A DNA stretch of 21,094 nt from Thiobacillus sp. UBA6918 (GTDB lineage Bacteria > Pseudomonadota > Gammaproteobacteria > Burkholderiales > Thiobacillaceae): NCBI GenBank assembly GCA_002450925.1, contig DKAU01000133.1, positions 359 to 21,452 on the forward strand. The letters are read 5' to 3'. The translations under genes were made by a program, and so were the position numbers. The notes under the pieces are model-generated. The model did not search any database, was not told the DNA's origin, and saw nothing but the letters and a program-made list of their open reading frames with translations. This document shows, in pieces, positions 6,888 through 14,812 of the stretch; position 1 is the stretch's first letter; each line of letters starts with the position of its first letter.

Positions 6888-6894
6888 GCCTAAC
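6888..6894 (-). other. Integron core-type site GTTAGGC upstream of the cassette gene
   Basis: The minus strand reads TCAAACGTTAGGC just before the cassette-like gene. GTTAGGC matches GTTRRRY, and the preceding TCAAAC resembles the end of an attC. No matching RYYYAAC partner is found within 150 bp beyond it, so it is a lone core or the remnant of a lost site. Confidence 0.5.
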
Positions 6895-6925
6895 GTTTGA
6901 GGTATGGAATGGATAATATCTGAAT

Positions 6926-6995
6926 GACCTTATTACGGCGATAAGCAGACAATCCTATCAATCATCCGGGTGTCCGCTTCTGGCCGGAAAAAGAC
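6926..6995. repeat. REP-like AAGCAGAC/GTCCGCTT repeat cluster, right copy
   Basis: AAGCAGAC (6943-6950) and GTCCGCTT (6972-6979) are separated by exactly 21 bp, the same arrangement and spacing as the left cluster (6369-6405). Each half is also paired with a degraded partner: GACCTTATT before the first and AAAAAGAC after the second. The two clusters bracket the cassette-like gene. Confidence 0.55.
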
Positions 6996-7018
6996 AAAAG
7001 GCCCGGAATTACCGGGCC
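6988..7018 (-). terminator. Intrinsic terminator of gyrB
   Basis: On the minus strand a 7-bp GC stem (GGCCCGG/CCGGGCC, 7000-7018, five-base loop) is followed by TTTTGTCTTTTT. It lies 65 bp after the gyrB stop and ends the gyrB transcript. Confidence 0.88.
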
Positions 7019-7082
7019 ATTCTGTTTCATTGCAGGTTTTTCAATTGGTGAGAATTTTTTCACCAATTTTGAGAACCCACAA

Positions 7083-9518
7083 TCAAACATCCAGGTTTCT
7101 GACTCCCAATGCATTTGTTTCGATGAAGGCACGCCTGGGTTCTACTTCATCTCCCATTAGAGTTGTGAAAATAGCATCTGAGGAAATGGCGTCCTCGATG
7201 CGAACTTTCATCAAACGCCGCACCTTGGGATCCATGGTTGTTTCCCAAAGTTGTTCGGGGTTCATCTCGCCCAAGCCCTTGTAACGCTGGACACCCAGGT
7301 TGCGTTTTACTTCTCCCAGCAACCAGTCCATGGCTTCCTTGAAGCTTTGCGCCCCGGCCGATTTTTCGCCACGCGATATGCTGGCGCCAACTCCGATCAA
7401 ACCGCGCAGCATCTCTCCGGTTTTGACAAGCTGTGCATAGTCTCCGGATTCCAGCAGGTCTTCTTCCAGGAAATTGGCAATGACGTTGCCATGCAGGTTA
7501 CGGGTAATCTTCAGGCGGTGGGTTTCGTTCTCGGGCACAAACTCGGTTACGACGCTATACACGTCGCCACTAAGCTGGGCGGCTAACGCTGCCTCGGCCA
7601 TCATCGCCTGCGTGCTGTCAGCCAATGACAAAACCGGAATGTGCATGAGTGCATGCAGCACTTCTTCGGGCAGGATGCGGCTCAACCTATCGATCACGGC
7701 CTCGGACAGGAAATACTCGCGCGCCAGATTCTCCAGGGCTTCGCCCATGATGGGCGCAGCTCCCTCGGCAGGCACCAGCACGGCATCGCTCAATGCCTGG
7801 CTCATCAGGAATTCTTTCAATTCGTGCTCGTCCTTCAGGTATTGCTCTCGCTTGCCGGACTTCACCTTATATAGCGGCGGCTGGGCAATGTAGATGTGGC
7901 CACGCTCGACCAACTCCGGCAGTTGCCGGTAAAAGAGCGTCAGCAACAAGGTACGGATGTGTGCGCCGTCGACGTCCGCATCGGTCATGATGATGATGCG
8001 GTGATAGCGCAGCTTCTCGATGTTGAAATCGTTGGCGCCAATGCCGGTGCCAAGTGCCGTGATAAGGGTGATGATCTGTTCGGATGAAATGAGCTTGTCG
8101 AAGCGCGCCTTTTCCACGTTCAGCACCTTGCCGCGCAAGGGCAGAATGGCCTGGAACTTTCGGTCGCGGCCCTGCTTGGCAGAACCGCCGGCCGAGTCAC
8201 CCTCGACAATGTATATTTCTGATAGCGCCGGGTCTTTTTCCTGACAGTCTGCCAGTTTTCCCGGGAGCCCCACGCCATCAAGCACACCTTTTCTGCGCGT
8301 CATTTCGCGTGCTTTTCTGGCGGCGTCCCTGGCGCGCGCCGCTTCCACAATCTTGCCGCAAATTATTTTGGCGTCGATGGGGTTTTCCTGCAGGTACTCG
8401 GCCAACTTCTGCGCAACCACTTCGGACACGACGGGTTGCACTTCCGAAGACACCAGTTTGTCTTTGGTCTGGCTGGAGAACTTGGGTTCGGGCACTTTTA
8501 CCGATAACACGCATGTCAAACCTTCTCGCATGTCGTCGCCAGTTGTGTCCACCTTGGCTTTTTTCGCCAGTTCATTGTCTTCTATGTATTTGTTGATGAC
8601 GCGGGTCATCGCAGTGCGTAACCCGGTCAGGTGTGTGCCGCCGTCGCGCTGTGGAATGTTGTTTGTAAAACACTGGACCGTCTCTGAATAACTGTCGTTC
8701 CATTGCATCGCTACTTCGACGGTGATGTTTTCCTTGTCGCCGACCGCATGGAACACTTTTGAATGCAAAGGCGACTTGGCCTTGCTCATGTATTCGACAA
8801 AACCCTTAACGCCACCAGAATGGGCAAAGTTTTCGGTCTTTCCGTCGCGGTGATCGATGAGTTCGATCTTGACTCCGTTATTGAGGAAAGACAATTCACG
8901 AATGCGCTTGGCCAGGATGTCAAAATGGAAATCTACCTTGCCGAAAATTTCCTCGTCCGCCAAGAAGTGCACTTCCGTCCCGCGGTTTTTGGTCTCCCCG
9001 ATAATTTTCATCGGAGACACTTCTACGCCATTCTGTTTTTCTATGTCACGGTCTTCAACTTTGCCCCGCTTGAACTCCATGTAATATTTTTTACCGTCAC
9101 GTCGCACAATGAGTTTGAGCCACTTGGACAGGCCGTTAACGCACGACACGCCTACGCCATGCAAACCGCCCGATACCTTGTAGCTGTTCTGGTCGAACTT
9201 TCCTCCCGCGTGCAAAACCGTCATGACGATTTCTGCAGCTGAACGCTTGGGTTCGTGCTTGTCATCAAACTTGACCCCCACCGGGATGCCTCGGCCGTTG
9301 TCGGAGATTGAAATGGAATTGTCGGGATGAATGATGACCTTGATGTCATCACAGTGACCAGCCAGTGCTTCGTCAATGGCGTTATCCAGCACTTCGAATA
9401 CCATATGGTGCAGGCCAGTTCCATCGGATGTGTCCCCGATATACATGCCTGGACGCTTGCGAACCGCCTCCAGTCCCTCTAGTTGCTGGATACTGGATTC
9501 GTCGTACTGTTCTGCCAT
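7083..9518 (-). CDS. gyrB: DNA gyrase subunit B
   Basis: The ATPase subunit of DNA gyrase, which with GyrA introduces negative supercoils. At 811 residues it has the usual full length. The GHKL ATPase domain is at the N-terminus (RKRPGMYIGDT, EVLDNAIDEALAGH, SDNGRGIPVG, HAGGKFDQNSYKVSGGLHGVG). The TOPRIM domain starts with the catalytic Glu motif EGDSAGGSAKQGRDR at about residue 430. The metal-binding DADVDGAHIRTLLL follows. The C-terminus has QRYKGLGEMNPEQLWETTMDP, which contacts GyrA. An insert of about 170 residues precedes that end, as in proteobacterial GyrB. It lies 60 bp downstream of dnaN with no recF between them. An intrinsic terminator follows. Confidence 0.99.
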   Translation of the reverse strand: MAEQYDESSIQQLEGLEAVRKRPGMYIGDTSDGTGLHHMVFEVLDNAIDEALAGHCDDIKVIIHPDNSISISDNGRGIPVGVKFDDKHEPKRSAAEIVMTVLHAGGKFDQNSYKVSGGLHGVGVSCVNGLSKWLKLIVRRDGKKYYMEFKRGKVEDRDIEKQNGVEVSPMKIIGETKNRGTEVHFLADEEIFGKVDFHFDILAKRIRELSFLNNGVKIELIDHRDGKTENFAHSGGVKGFVEYMSKAKSPLHSKVFHAVGDKENITVEVAMQWNDSYSETVQCFTNNIPQRDGGTHLTGLRTAMTRVINKYIEDNELAKKAKVDTTGDDMREGLTCVLSVKVPEPKFSSQTKDKLVSSEVQPVVSEVVAQKLAEYLQENPIDAKIICGKIVEAARARDAARKAREMTRRKGVLDGVGLPGKLADCQEKDPALSEIYIVEGDSAGGSAKQGRDRKFQAILPLRGKVLNVEKARFDKLISSEQIITLITALGTGIGANDFNIEKLRYHRIIIMTDADVDGAHIRTLLLTLFYRQLPELVERGHIYIAQPPLYKVKSGKREQYLKDEHELKEFLMSQALSDAVLVPAEGAAPIMGEALENLAREYFLSEAVIDRLSRILPEEVLHALMHIPVLSLADSTQAMMAEAALAAQLSGDVYSVVTEFVPENETHRLKITRNLHGNVIANFLEEDLLESGDYAQLVKTGEMLRGLIGVGASISRGEKSAGAQSFKEAMDWLLGEVKRNLGVQRYKGLGEMNPEQLWETTMDPKVRRLMKVRIEDAISSDAIFTTLMGDEVEPRRAFIETNALGVRNLDV

Positions 9519-9578
9519 TTTGATTACCTGTTTTACTTCTGTTTAAACCGCAAAAAATTTGTTTGTTTTTCTCTTCTA

Positions 9579-10682
9579 TTAAATACGCATGGGCATGACG
9601 ACATATTTGAAGCCGGGTTCGCTCTCTGTCGTCAACAGCATGCTGCTATTGGGATCAGAAAATGCCATGATCACCTCATCCGTGGACAGCGCATTCAACC
9701 CATCCTGCAGATAAGTAACATTGAAACCGATGTCGATCGGGTCGGAATCATATTTGGCCTCGATCTCTTCCTGCGCTTCTTCCTGTTCGTTGTTGTTGCA
9801 GACTACAGTCAGCGCATTGGTGCTCATGACTAGCCGCACCCCGCGGAATTTCTCATTCGAAAGAATTGCTGCACGCTGCAGGGACTGTCCCGCCAACTGT
9901 CTATTAACCAGCAGTTTTTTGTCATGTCCAACCGGAATCACCCGCTGATAATCCGGAAATTTTCCATCAACAATCTTTGAAACCAGTTTTGTTCCGCCCA
10001 ATTCTATGGTGACCTGATTTTCCCCGACCTGGAGCGTGACAACTTCGTCGTTATCCTGCAGCAATTTGACCAGTTCAACCACGGTCTTGCGCGGGATAAT
10101 GACTTCCTTCTGGGGCCCAGCCTTGTCCAGTTGAGTTTCAGCCAGCGACAGGCGGTGGCCATCTGTGGCCACAACCCGGAAGGTGGAACCATCCAGAACC
10201 AGCAGCATTCCATTCAGGTAGTACCGGATGTCCTGTTGGGCCATGGCGAACTGAACCAACTGCAACAGGTGTTTTAGCGTCTTTTGTGGCAGGCTTACCT
10301 CTCCCGCCACGCCGGTACTGGTTTCCATCCGTGGGAAATCTGCTGCGGGCAATGTCTGTAATGTGAACTTGGATTTACCGGCACGCAGTTCCAGCTGCGA
10401 ATCCTTGCTATCCAGCTTGAGTTTGGCATCTTCCGGCAACGCCCGCACGATATCAAACAGCTTTCTGGCCGCTACGGTAATCGCGAAGTCCTCGCTGGTC
10501 TTTCCTTCCAGAGCGGTGCTGACCTGCAACTCCAGATCCGTTGCCAGTAATGTCAGCTTGTCTCCCTGTTTTTGCAACAGCACATTGGAAAGAATAGGCA
10601 AGGTGTGTCTTTTTTCTACGACCCCTACGGTGGCTGCAAGGGGAGTAAGCAGACTGTTGCGTTCTGTTTCCAGCAGTACCAT
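9579..10682 (-). CDS. dnaN: DNA polymerase III beta sliding clamp
   Basis: The processivity clamp that encircles DNA and tethers polymerase III and Hda/repair partners. The 367 residues match the normal length. The N-terminus MVLLETERNSLLTPLAATVGVVEKRHTLPILSNVLL and the C-terminal LLTTESEPGFKYVVMPMRI are typical; the final MPMR is the conserved end of the family. Other family features are VVATDGHRLSLAE and IPRKTVVELVKLL. AAGGAA about 10 nt before the ATG serves as ribosome-binding site. It is downstream of dnaA across a 193-bp gap that holds DnaA-box-like repeats and a hairpin. Confidence 0.98.
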   Translation of the reverse strand: MVLLETERNSLLTPLAATVGVVEKRHTLPILSNVLLQKQGDKLTLLATDLELQVSTALEGKTSEDFAITVAARKLFDIVRALPEDAKLKLDSKDSQLELRAGKSKFTLQTLPAADFPRMETSTGVAGEVSLPQKTLKHLLQLVQFAMAQQDIRYYLNGMLLVLDGSTFRVVATDGHRLSLAETQLDKAGPQKEVIIPRKTVVELVKLLQDNDEVVTLQVGENQVTIELGGTKLVSKIVDGKFPDYQRVIPVGHDKKLLVNRQLAGQSLQRAAILSNEKFRGVRLVMSTNALTVVCNNNEQEEAQEEIEAKYDSDPIDIGFNVTYLQDGLNALSTDEVIMAFSDPNSSMLLTTESEPGFKYVVMPMRI

Positions 10683-10719
10683 TTTTATATATTCCTTGTG
10701 TTCGTTGTTTGGTGGGCGG

Positions 10720-10745
10720 AAAAAACGGGGATAACCCCATTTTTA
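10720..10745. terminator. Symmetric hairpin with A/T tails between dnaA and dnaN
   Basis: AAAAAA-C-GGGG-ATAA-CCCC-A-TTTTT. On the minus strand the GGGG/CCCC stem is followed by a T-run, so it could terminate or attenuate dnaA read-through about 40 bp before dnaN. The stem has only four GC pairs, extended by A/T tails, so termination is probably partial. Confidence 0.45.
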
Positions 10746-10780
10746 CTTGGTGCAGTAAAGGATTGAGGCTTTTGGTTGCC

Positions 10781-10821
10781 TGTGGGTAAAACAAATAAGC
10801 GATGTGGATAGTTGTGGATCA
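10781..10821. promoter_or_regulatory. Cluster of three DnaA-box-like 9-mers (possible oriC part)
   Basis: The 9-mers are TGTGGGTAA (10781-10789), TGTGGATAG (10803-10811) and TGTGGATCA (10813-10821). They differ by one, one and two bases from the DnaA-box complement TGTGGATAA and all have the same orientation. They are spaced 22 and 10 bp apart, roughly two and one helical turns. They lie in the dnaA-dnaN gap. Confidence 0.6.
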
Positions 10822-10875
10822 TTTGCTTGGCGTCAAAACATTGCTTTCATTTTGTGCATGGTTATACAGTTTTCG

Positions 10876-12240
10876 TTAACTGGTTAAAGTCTGCAGCAAG
10901 ACCAGATAATCCCGACCGATTACCTGGTCCTGTTCCCTTAGTTCTGTCACCTTGCGGCAGGCATGCAAAACGGTGGTATGGTCTCGGCCCCCAAAGGAGT
11001 CCCCGATTTCAGGAAGAGAAAGGGGGGTGAGTTCCTTTGCCAGCGACATGGCGATCTGGCGAGGGCGGGCAAGATTGCGGGTCCGCTTCTTTGAATACAT
11101 GTCTGCAACCTTGATCTTGTAAAAATCTGCGACGGTCTTCTGAATATTTTCGATGGATACCTGCTTGTGTGCTGATGCGATCAGGTCGCGCAAGGCCTCT
11201 TTTACCAAGTTAACGGTAATGGGCTTTTCACTGAACTTGGCGTAGGCAACAACGCGCTTCAAGGCCCCCTCCAACTCGCGTACGTTGGACCTCACCTGTT
11301 TGGCAATGAAGAAAGCCACATCTTCATCGAGTTTGGTGTTGTCGGTTTGGGCCTTTTTCTGCAGGATTGCAACACGCATTTCAAGTTCAGGCGGTTCTAT
11401 TGCAACCGTCAGGCCCCAGGCAAAACGAGACTTGAGTCTGTCCTCGATTCCGGCCAGATCCTTGGGAAAGGTATCGCTGGTTATCACGATCTGCTTTTTG
11501 TTTTCGATCAGGGCATTGAACACGTAAAAGAATTCCTCCTGTGTGCGGCCCTTGTCGGCAAAAAACTGGATATCGTCAATCAACAGCACATCCAGTGACA
11601 GGTAGTGCTTCTTGAATTCATCGAAATTCTTGTAGCGGTACGCTTTCACCATGTCGTTGACGTAATCGTTGGCATGGATATAACTGATTCGTGCTGCCGG
11701 GTTTGCCTGCCTGATCTGATTGCCTATGGCGAGCAGGAGGTGGGTTTTACCCAGACCGACGCCGCCGTAGATGAACATCGGGTTGTAGGCTTGCCCGGGG
11801 TTTTCGGCAACCTGCATGGCTGCGGCCCTGGCCAGCTGGTTGGCACGGCCACTGACAAAATTGTCAAATGTGAACTGGGGCTGGGCCCGCAATCTGGATG
11901 AATTCCCTTCATCACTCATGGTGCTGGGCGTGGGGGGGGCCGAAACCTGTTGCGGGGCAGGCGCCTGAGGGCTTGCGGAACGCGGCAACAGAGAAAAGTC
12001 CAGGGATTTTGCGGATCCGAAATGGTCCTGTGCCCATTCCTGAAGGCGAAGAGAAAACTTGTCGCGCACCCAGTCCAGAATGAAACGGTTGGGCGCAGAA
12101 ATTTTCAGACCTTTTTCATTTTCCACACACGCCAAGGGTTTGATCCAGGTATTGAACTGCTGGGGCGTAAGCTCAACTCGAAAACGTGCCAGGCAGGCGT
12201 CCCAGAAATTTTCGTACGATGTGGGTGAGGCAGAAGCCAT
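10876..12240 (-). CDS. dnaA: Chromosomal replication initiator DnaA
   Basis: An AAA+ ATPase that binds DnaA boxes and opens oriC. Domain I is NFWDACLARFRVELTPQQFNTWIKPL. A Pro/Ala/Gln-rich linker follows (PQAPAPQQVSAPP). The AAA+ core has Walker A GGVGLGKTHLL, Walker B LLIDDIQF and sensor regions. The C-terminal domain IV carries the signature GGRDHTTVLHACRKV that reads the DnaA box. I prefer the ATG at 12240 (454 residues). A TTG 30 bases upstream would extend the frame but has no better ribosome-binding site. A perfect DnaA box lies about 60 bp upstream. It heads the dnaA-dnaN-gyrB cluster. Confidence 0.98.
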   Translation of the reverse strand: MASASPTSYENFWDACLARFRVELTPQQFNTWIKPLACVENEKGLKISAPNRFILDWVRDKFSLRLQEWAQDHFGSAKSLDFSLLPRSASPQAPAPQQVSAPPTPSTMSDEGNSSRLRAQPQFTFDNFVSGRANQLARAAAMQVAENPGQAYNPMFIYGGVGLGKTHLLLAIGNQIRQANPAARISYIHANDYVNDMVKAYRYKNFDEFKKHYLSLDVLLIDDIQFFADKGRTQEEFFYVFNALIENKKQIVITSDTFPKDLAGIEDRLKSRFAWGLTVAIEPPELEMRVAILQKKAQTDNTKLDEDVAFFIAKQVRSNVRELEGALKRVVAYAKFSEKPITVNLVKEALRDLIASAHKQVSIENIQKTVADFYKIKVADMYSKKRTRNLARPRQIAMSLAKELTPLSLPEIGDSFGGRDHTTVLHACRKVTELREQDQVIGRDYLVLLQTLTS

Positions 12241-12276
12241 GCGTGGGGGTAAGTTAGGGAAGTGCAACAAAGGTCA

Positions 12277-12307
12277 ATTTTAACGTGTTTGAGCTGACTT
12301 ATCCACA
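12277..12307 (-). promoter_or_regulatory. dnaA: Putative dnaA promoter -10 with DnaA box near -35
   Basis: On the minus strand TAAAAT (12282-12277) is a fair -10. The DnaA box at 12299-12307 starts 16 bp upstream of it, where a -35 would lie. No good TTGACA is present there. Binding of DnaA to this box would suit autoregulation, as known for other dnaA genes; this is inference. Confidence 0.35.
12299..12307 (+). promoter_or_regulatory. Perfect consensus DnaA box TTATCCACA
   Basis: An exact match to the high-affinity DnaA box. It lies in the dnaA-rpmH divergent intergenic region and is the only perfect box I found in the window. Confidence 0.85.
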
Positions 12308-12328
12308 GGCCGGGTAGCGAAACACAGC

Positions 12329-12358
12329 TTGACAGAAAAGGGGTTGAAAGCGTCTAAT
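12329..12358 (+). promoter_or_regulatory. Sigma70-type promoter of the rpmH operon
   Basis: TTGACA (12329-12334), an 18-bp spacer and TCTAAT (12353-12358) give 11 of 12 consensus positions. It is about 50 bp upstream of rpmH and drives rpmH-rnpA-yidD-yidC. Confidence 0.8.
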
Positions 12359-12410
12359 ACGTGGTTTTTTCTGGGCTTTTTCCGGCCCCAAGCTTAAAAG
12401 GCAGCAAAAA

Positions 12411-12545
12411 ATGAAACGTACCTATCAGCCTTCAGTTACCCGCCGCAAGCGCACCCACGGTTTCCGTGTTCGCATGAAGACCCGCGGCGGTCGTGCAGTG
12501 ATCAATGCGCGCCGTGCCAAGGGCCGCCATCGTCTGGCCGTTTAA
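12411..12545 (+). CDS. rpmH: 50S ribosomal protein L34
   Basis: A 44-residue, very basic protein of the large ribosomal subunit. It starts MKRTYQPSVTRRKRTHGFR, the family hallmark, and ends RAKGRHRLAV. The length is normal. It is the first gene after the strong promoter at 12329, and rnpA starts 9 bp after its stop, the conserved rpmH-rnpA pair. Confidence 0.98.
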   Translation: MKRTYQPSVTRRKRTHGFRVRMKTRGGRAVINARRAKGRHRLAV

Positions 12546-12554
12546 GTTTTAGAC

Positions 12555-12923
12555 TTGTCCGGCGGACTGGGATTTTCCCGCCGCCAGCGCTTGTTAAAGG
12601 CGGCGGAATACGAAGCGGTGTTTGCACATCGGTGTGCAGTGCGCACCCTCTATTTTCAGGTCTTGGGAAAACCGAATGAAGTCGGGTTTGCCCGACTTGG
12701 CATGGTGATTTCACGCAGGCTGTTATCCAGAGCGGTAGACCGCAATCGTTTGCGTCGTCAAATTCGCGAGGCTTTCAGACATGCTGCACTGGACTTGCCT
12801 GCGCTGGATCTGGTTGTGCGGCCCATGCAGGCGCCTGACCAAGCATCGCCAGGAGAAAGCTTGCGGCAGGACTTGTTGAACGCGCTGGAAAAGGCCAAAA
12901 CAAAATGTTCTCCCGTCTGCTGA
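12555..12923 (+). CDS. rnpA: Ribonuclease P protein component
   Basis: The small basic protein that assists the RNase P RNA in maturing tRNA 5' ends; 122 residues. The N-terminal FSRRQRLLKAAEYEAVF and the central RNR motif in SRAVDRNRLRRQIREAFR identify it. The best start is a TTG at 12555, nine bases after the rpmH stop; no ATG precedes the conserved N-terminus in frame. Its last 19 bases overlap yidD, suggesting translational coupling. Confidence 0.95.
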   Translation: MSGGLGFSRRQRLLKAAEYEAVFAHRCAVRTLYFQVLGKPNEVGFARLGMVISRRLLSRAVDRNRLRRQIREAFRHAALDLPALDLVVRPMQAPDQASPGESLRQDLLNALEKAKTKCSPVC

Positions 12924-13117
12924 TTTTCCTTGTGCGGGCTTATCAGTACGCCATCAGCCCGCTGCTGCCACCATCCTGTCGCTATCTCCCAAGTTGTTCG
13001 CAATATACTGTTGAAGCCTTGCGCAAGCATGGCCCAATCAAGGGCGGCTGGCTGTCACTGAAGCGAATCGGCCGTTGCCGGCCGGGCTGCCCGGGCGGCC
13101 ACGACCCGGTGCCGTAA
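12905..13117 (+). CDS. yidD: Membrane protein insertion efficiency factor YidD
   Basis: A 70-residue inner-membrane-associated protein that helps YidC-dependent insertion. The family core is complete: YQYAISPLLPPSCRYLPSCSQYTVEALRKHG, then KGGWLSLKRIGRCRPGCPGGHDPVP, with the characteristic Cys pattern. It overlaps rnpA by 19 bases and precedes yidC by 45 bp. Confidence 0.96.
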   Translation: MFSRLLIFLVRAYQYAISPLLPPSCRYLPSCSQYTVEALRKHGPIKGGWLSLKRIGRCRPGCPGGHDPVP

Positions 13118-13162
13118 TATACGGCTGTTACGATAAAAGTCTTACTAAGCAAATTACAAATT

Positions 13163-14812
13163 ATGGATACTCAACGTCTGATCCTTTTCGTCGTGTTCTC
13201 TTTCTCCCTGTTGCTGCTTTGGGAGGCCTGGCAGAACAAGGATCAGGTACCGCAGGCAACTGCGCCGACCGAGCAGGTCGAAAGCCAGAAAACCAGCGGG
13301 GTGCCTGCGGCAACTCCGACAGCCCAGGTGCAACAGACCCAGCAGGCACCACAGGGCAAAGGCCTCGTTTCCGGTGCGCGGGCGATCATTGAAACAGAAG
13401 TCTTTCGTGCAGAGATTGATGCGAATGGAGGCGATCTGCGCAAGCTGGAGTTGCTTGCCTATCATCCGATAGACAAATCCAGACCGACATTCTTGCTGCT
13501 CGAGGATGATCCCGCCCGTCCATATGTGGCCCAGAGCGGTTTGCTATGGGGTCTCCCGACACACAAGGATGTCTTCCAGCTTTCCCCTGGCGTTTACAAA
13601 ATGAGCGGCGAGACCCTCAGTGTTCCAATGACCTGGAGCAACCCAGTTACCGGGCTTGCGGTGGAAAAGACCTATGTTTTCCATCGAAACAGCTATGAGG
13701 TCGAGGTTGTTCAGAAGATTACCAACGGCGGCAGCGCGGCAGTGCAAGTTGAAAGTTATGCACAATTGATGCGCAACGGAAAACCGCCACAAAGCGAAAC
13801 CCGCTTCATGAACGCATTTACCGGCCCTGTGGTTTATACGGACGAGGCCAAATTTCAGAAAATCAAATTCGCTGACATCGACAAGGGCGATGCGGAATAT
13901 CAGAAATCAGCCAAGGATGGCTGGGTAGGCATGCTGCAACATCATTTCGTGGCGGCGTGGTTGCCCAAGGCGGGCGAGGCACGCAGCTATTACGTGGACA
14001 AACTCGGGGATGATCTTTATACGGCGGGCTATAAGCAGCAGCATGGTTCCCTTGCTCCCGGGCAGACGATTAGCCTGACGAGCCGGATTTACCTTGGCCC
14101 CCAGCTTCAGAAAAACCTGGAAGCGGCAGCACCGGGCCTGGAGCTTTCTCGAGACTATGGGTGGTTGACCCCCCTTTCTGCGCCCATGTTCTGGGTGTTG
14201 TCCAAGATACACGCCATGGTTGGCAACTGGGGATGGGCCATCGTGATTTTCACCATCCTGCTAAAACTGGTGCTGTGGCCTTTGTCCGCAACCGGCTACA
14301 AGGGCATGGCGCAAATGCGCAAGATGGCCCCACGTTTGCAGAAGATGAAGGAAATGTACGGCGATGATCGACAGAAGCTGCACCAGGCCATGGCCGATCT
14401 GTACAAGAAGGAAAAAATTAACCCCCTTAACGGCTGCATGCCCATTCTTTTACAGATCCCCGTATTTATCGCACTCTACTATGTGCTGATCGCGGCGGTG
14501 GAAATGCGTGGCGCGCCGTGGCTTGGCTGGATTACCGATTTGTCGGCACCGGATCCGTTCTATGTGCTGCCGGTATTGATGGGCCTGTCCTCCATCATTC
14601 AGGTCAAACTCAATCCCACGCCACCCGATCCGATGCAGGCCAAGATCATGATGGCAATGCCAATCGTGTTCAGCGTGATGTTTGTTTTCTTCGCGTCAGG
14701 CCTCGTGCTTTACTGGCTGGTTAACAACATCTTGTCCATTGCCCAGCAGTGGGCCATGAACAAGAAGTATGGTGAAGGCTCTGGCGGCAAGACCGCCCAT
14801 GCAAAAAAGTAA
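13163..14812 (+). CDS. yidC: Membrane protein insertase YidC
   Basis: An inner-membrane insertase acting alone or with SecYEG; 549 residues, the usual gram-negative length. Residues 1-22 (MDTQRLILFVVFSFSLLLLWEAW region) form the first transmembrane helix. A Gln/Pro/Thr-rich linker and the large periplasmic P1 domain follow (about 60-335). The conserved C-terminal five-helix core starts at YGWLTPLSAPMFWVLSKIH. It includes a cytosolic hairpin (MRKMAPRLQKMKEMYGDD) and the segment NPLNGCMPILLQIPVFIALYYVL. The C-terminus is short and basic. It overlaps mnmE by 14 bases. Confidence 0.98.
   Translation: MDTQRLILFVVFSFSLLLLWEAWQNKDQVPQATAPTEQVESQKTSGVPAATPTAQVQQTQQAPQGKGLVSGARAIIETEVFRAEIDANGGDLRKLELLAYHPIDKSRPTFLLLEDDPARPYVAQSGLLWGLPTHKDVFQLSPGVYKMSGETLSVPMTWSNPVTGLAVEKTYVFHRNSYEVEVVQKITNGGSAAVQVESYAQLMRNGKPPQSETRFMNAFTGPVVYTDEAKFQKIKFADIDKGDAEYQKSAKDGWVGMLQHHFVAAWLPKAGEARSYYVDKLGDDLYTAGYKQQHGSLAPGQTISLTSRIYLGPQLQKNLEAAAPGLELSRDYGWLTPLSAPMFWVLSKIHAMVGNWGWAIVIFTILLKLVLWPLSATGYKGMAQMRKMAPRLQKMKEMYGDDRQKLHQAMADLYKKEKINPLNGCMPILLQIPVFIALYYVLIAAVEMRGAPWLGWITDLSAPDPFYVLPVLMGLSSIIQVKLNPTPPDPMQAKIMMAMPIVFSVMFVFFASGLVLYWLVNNILSIAQQWAMNKKYGEGSGGKTAHAKK

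Noticed and set aside
6888..7080. A second complete attC to the right of the cassette gene
   Set aside because: Only the GCCTAAC half is present; no matching GTTRRRY follows on the plus strand within 190 bp.
8309..8691. Plus-strand open frames within gyrB and dnaN
   Set aside because: Antisense shadows of highly conserved genes with no protein features of their own.
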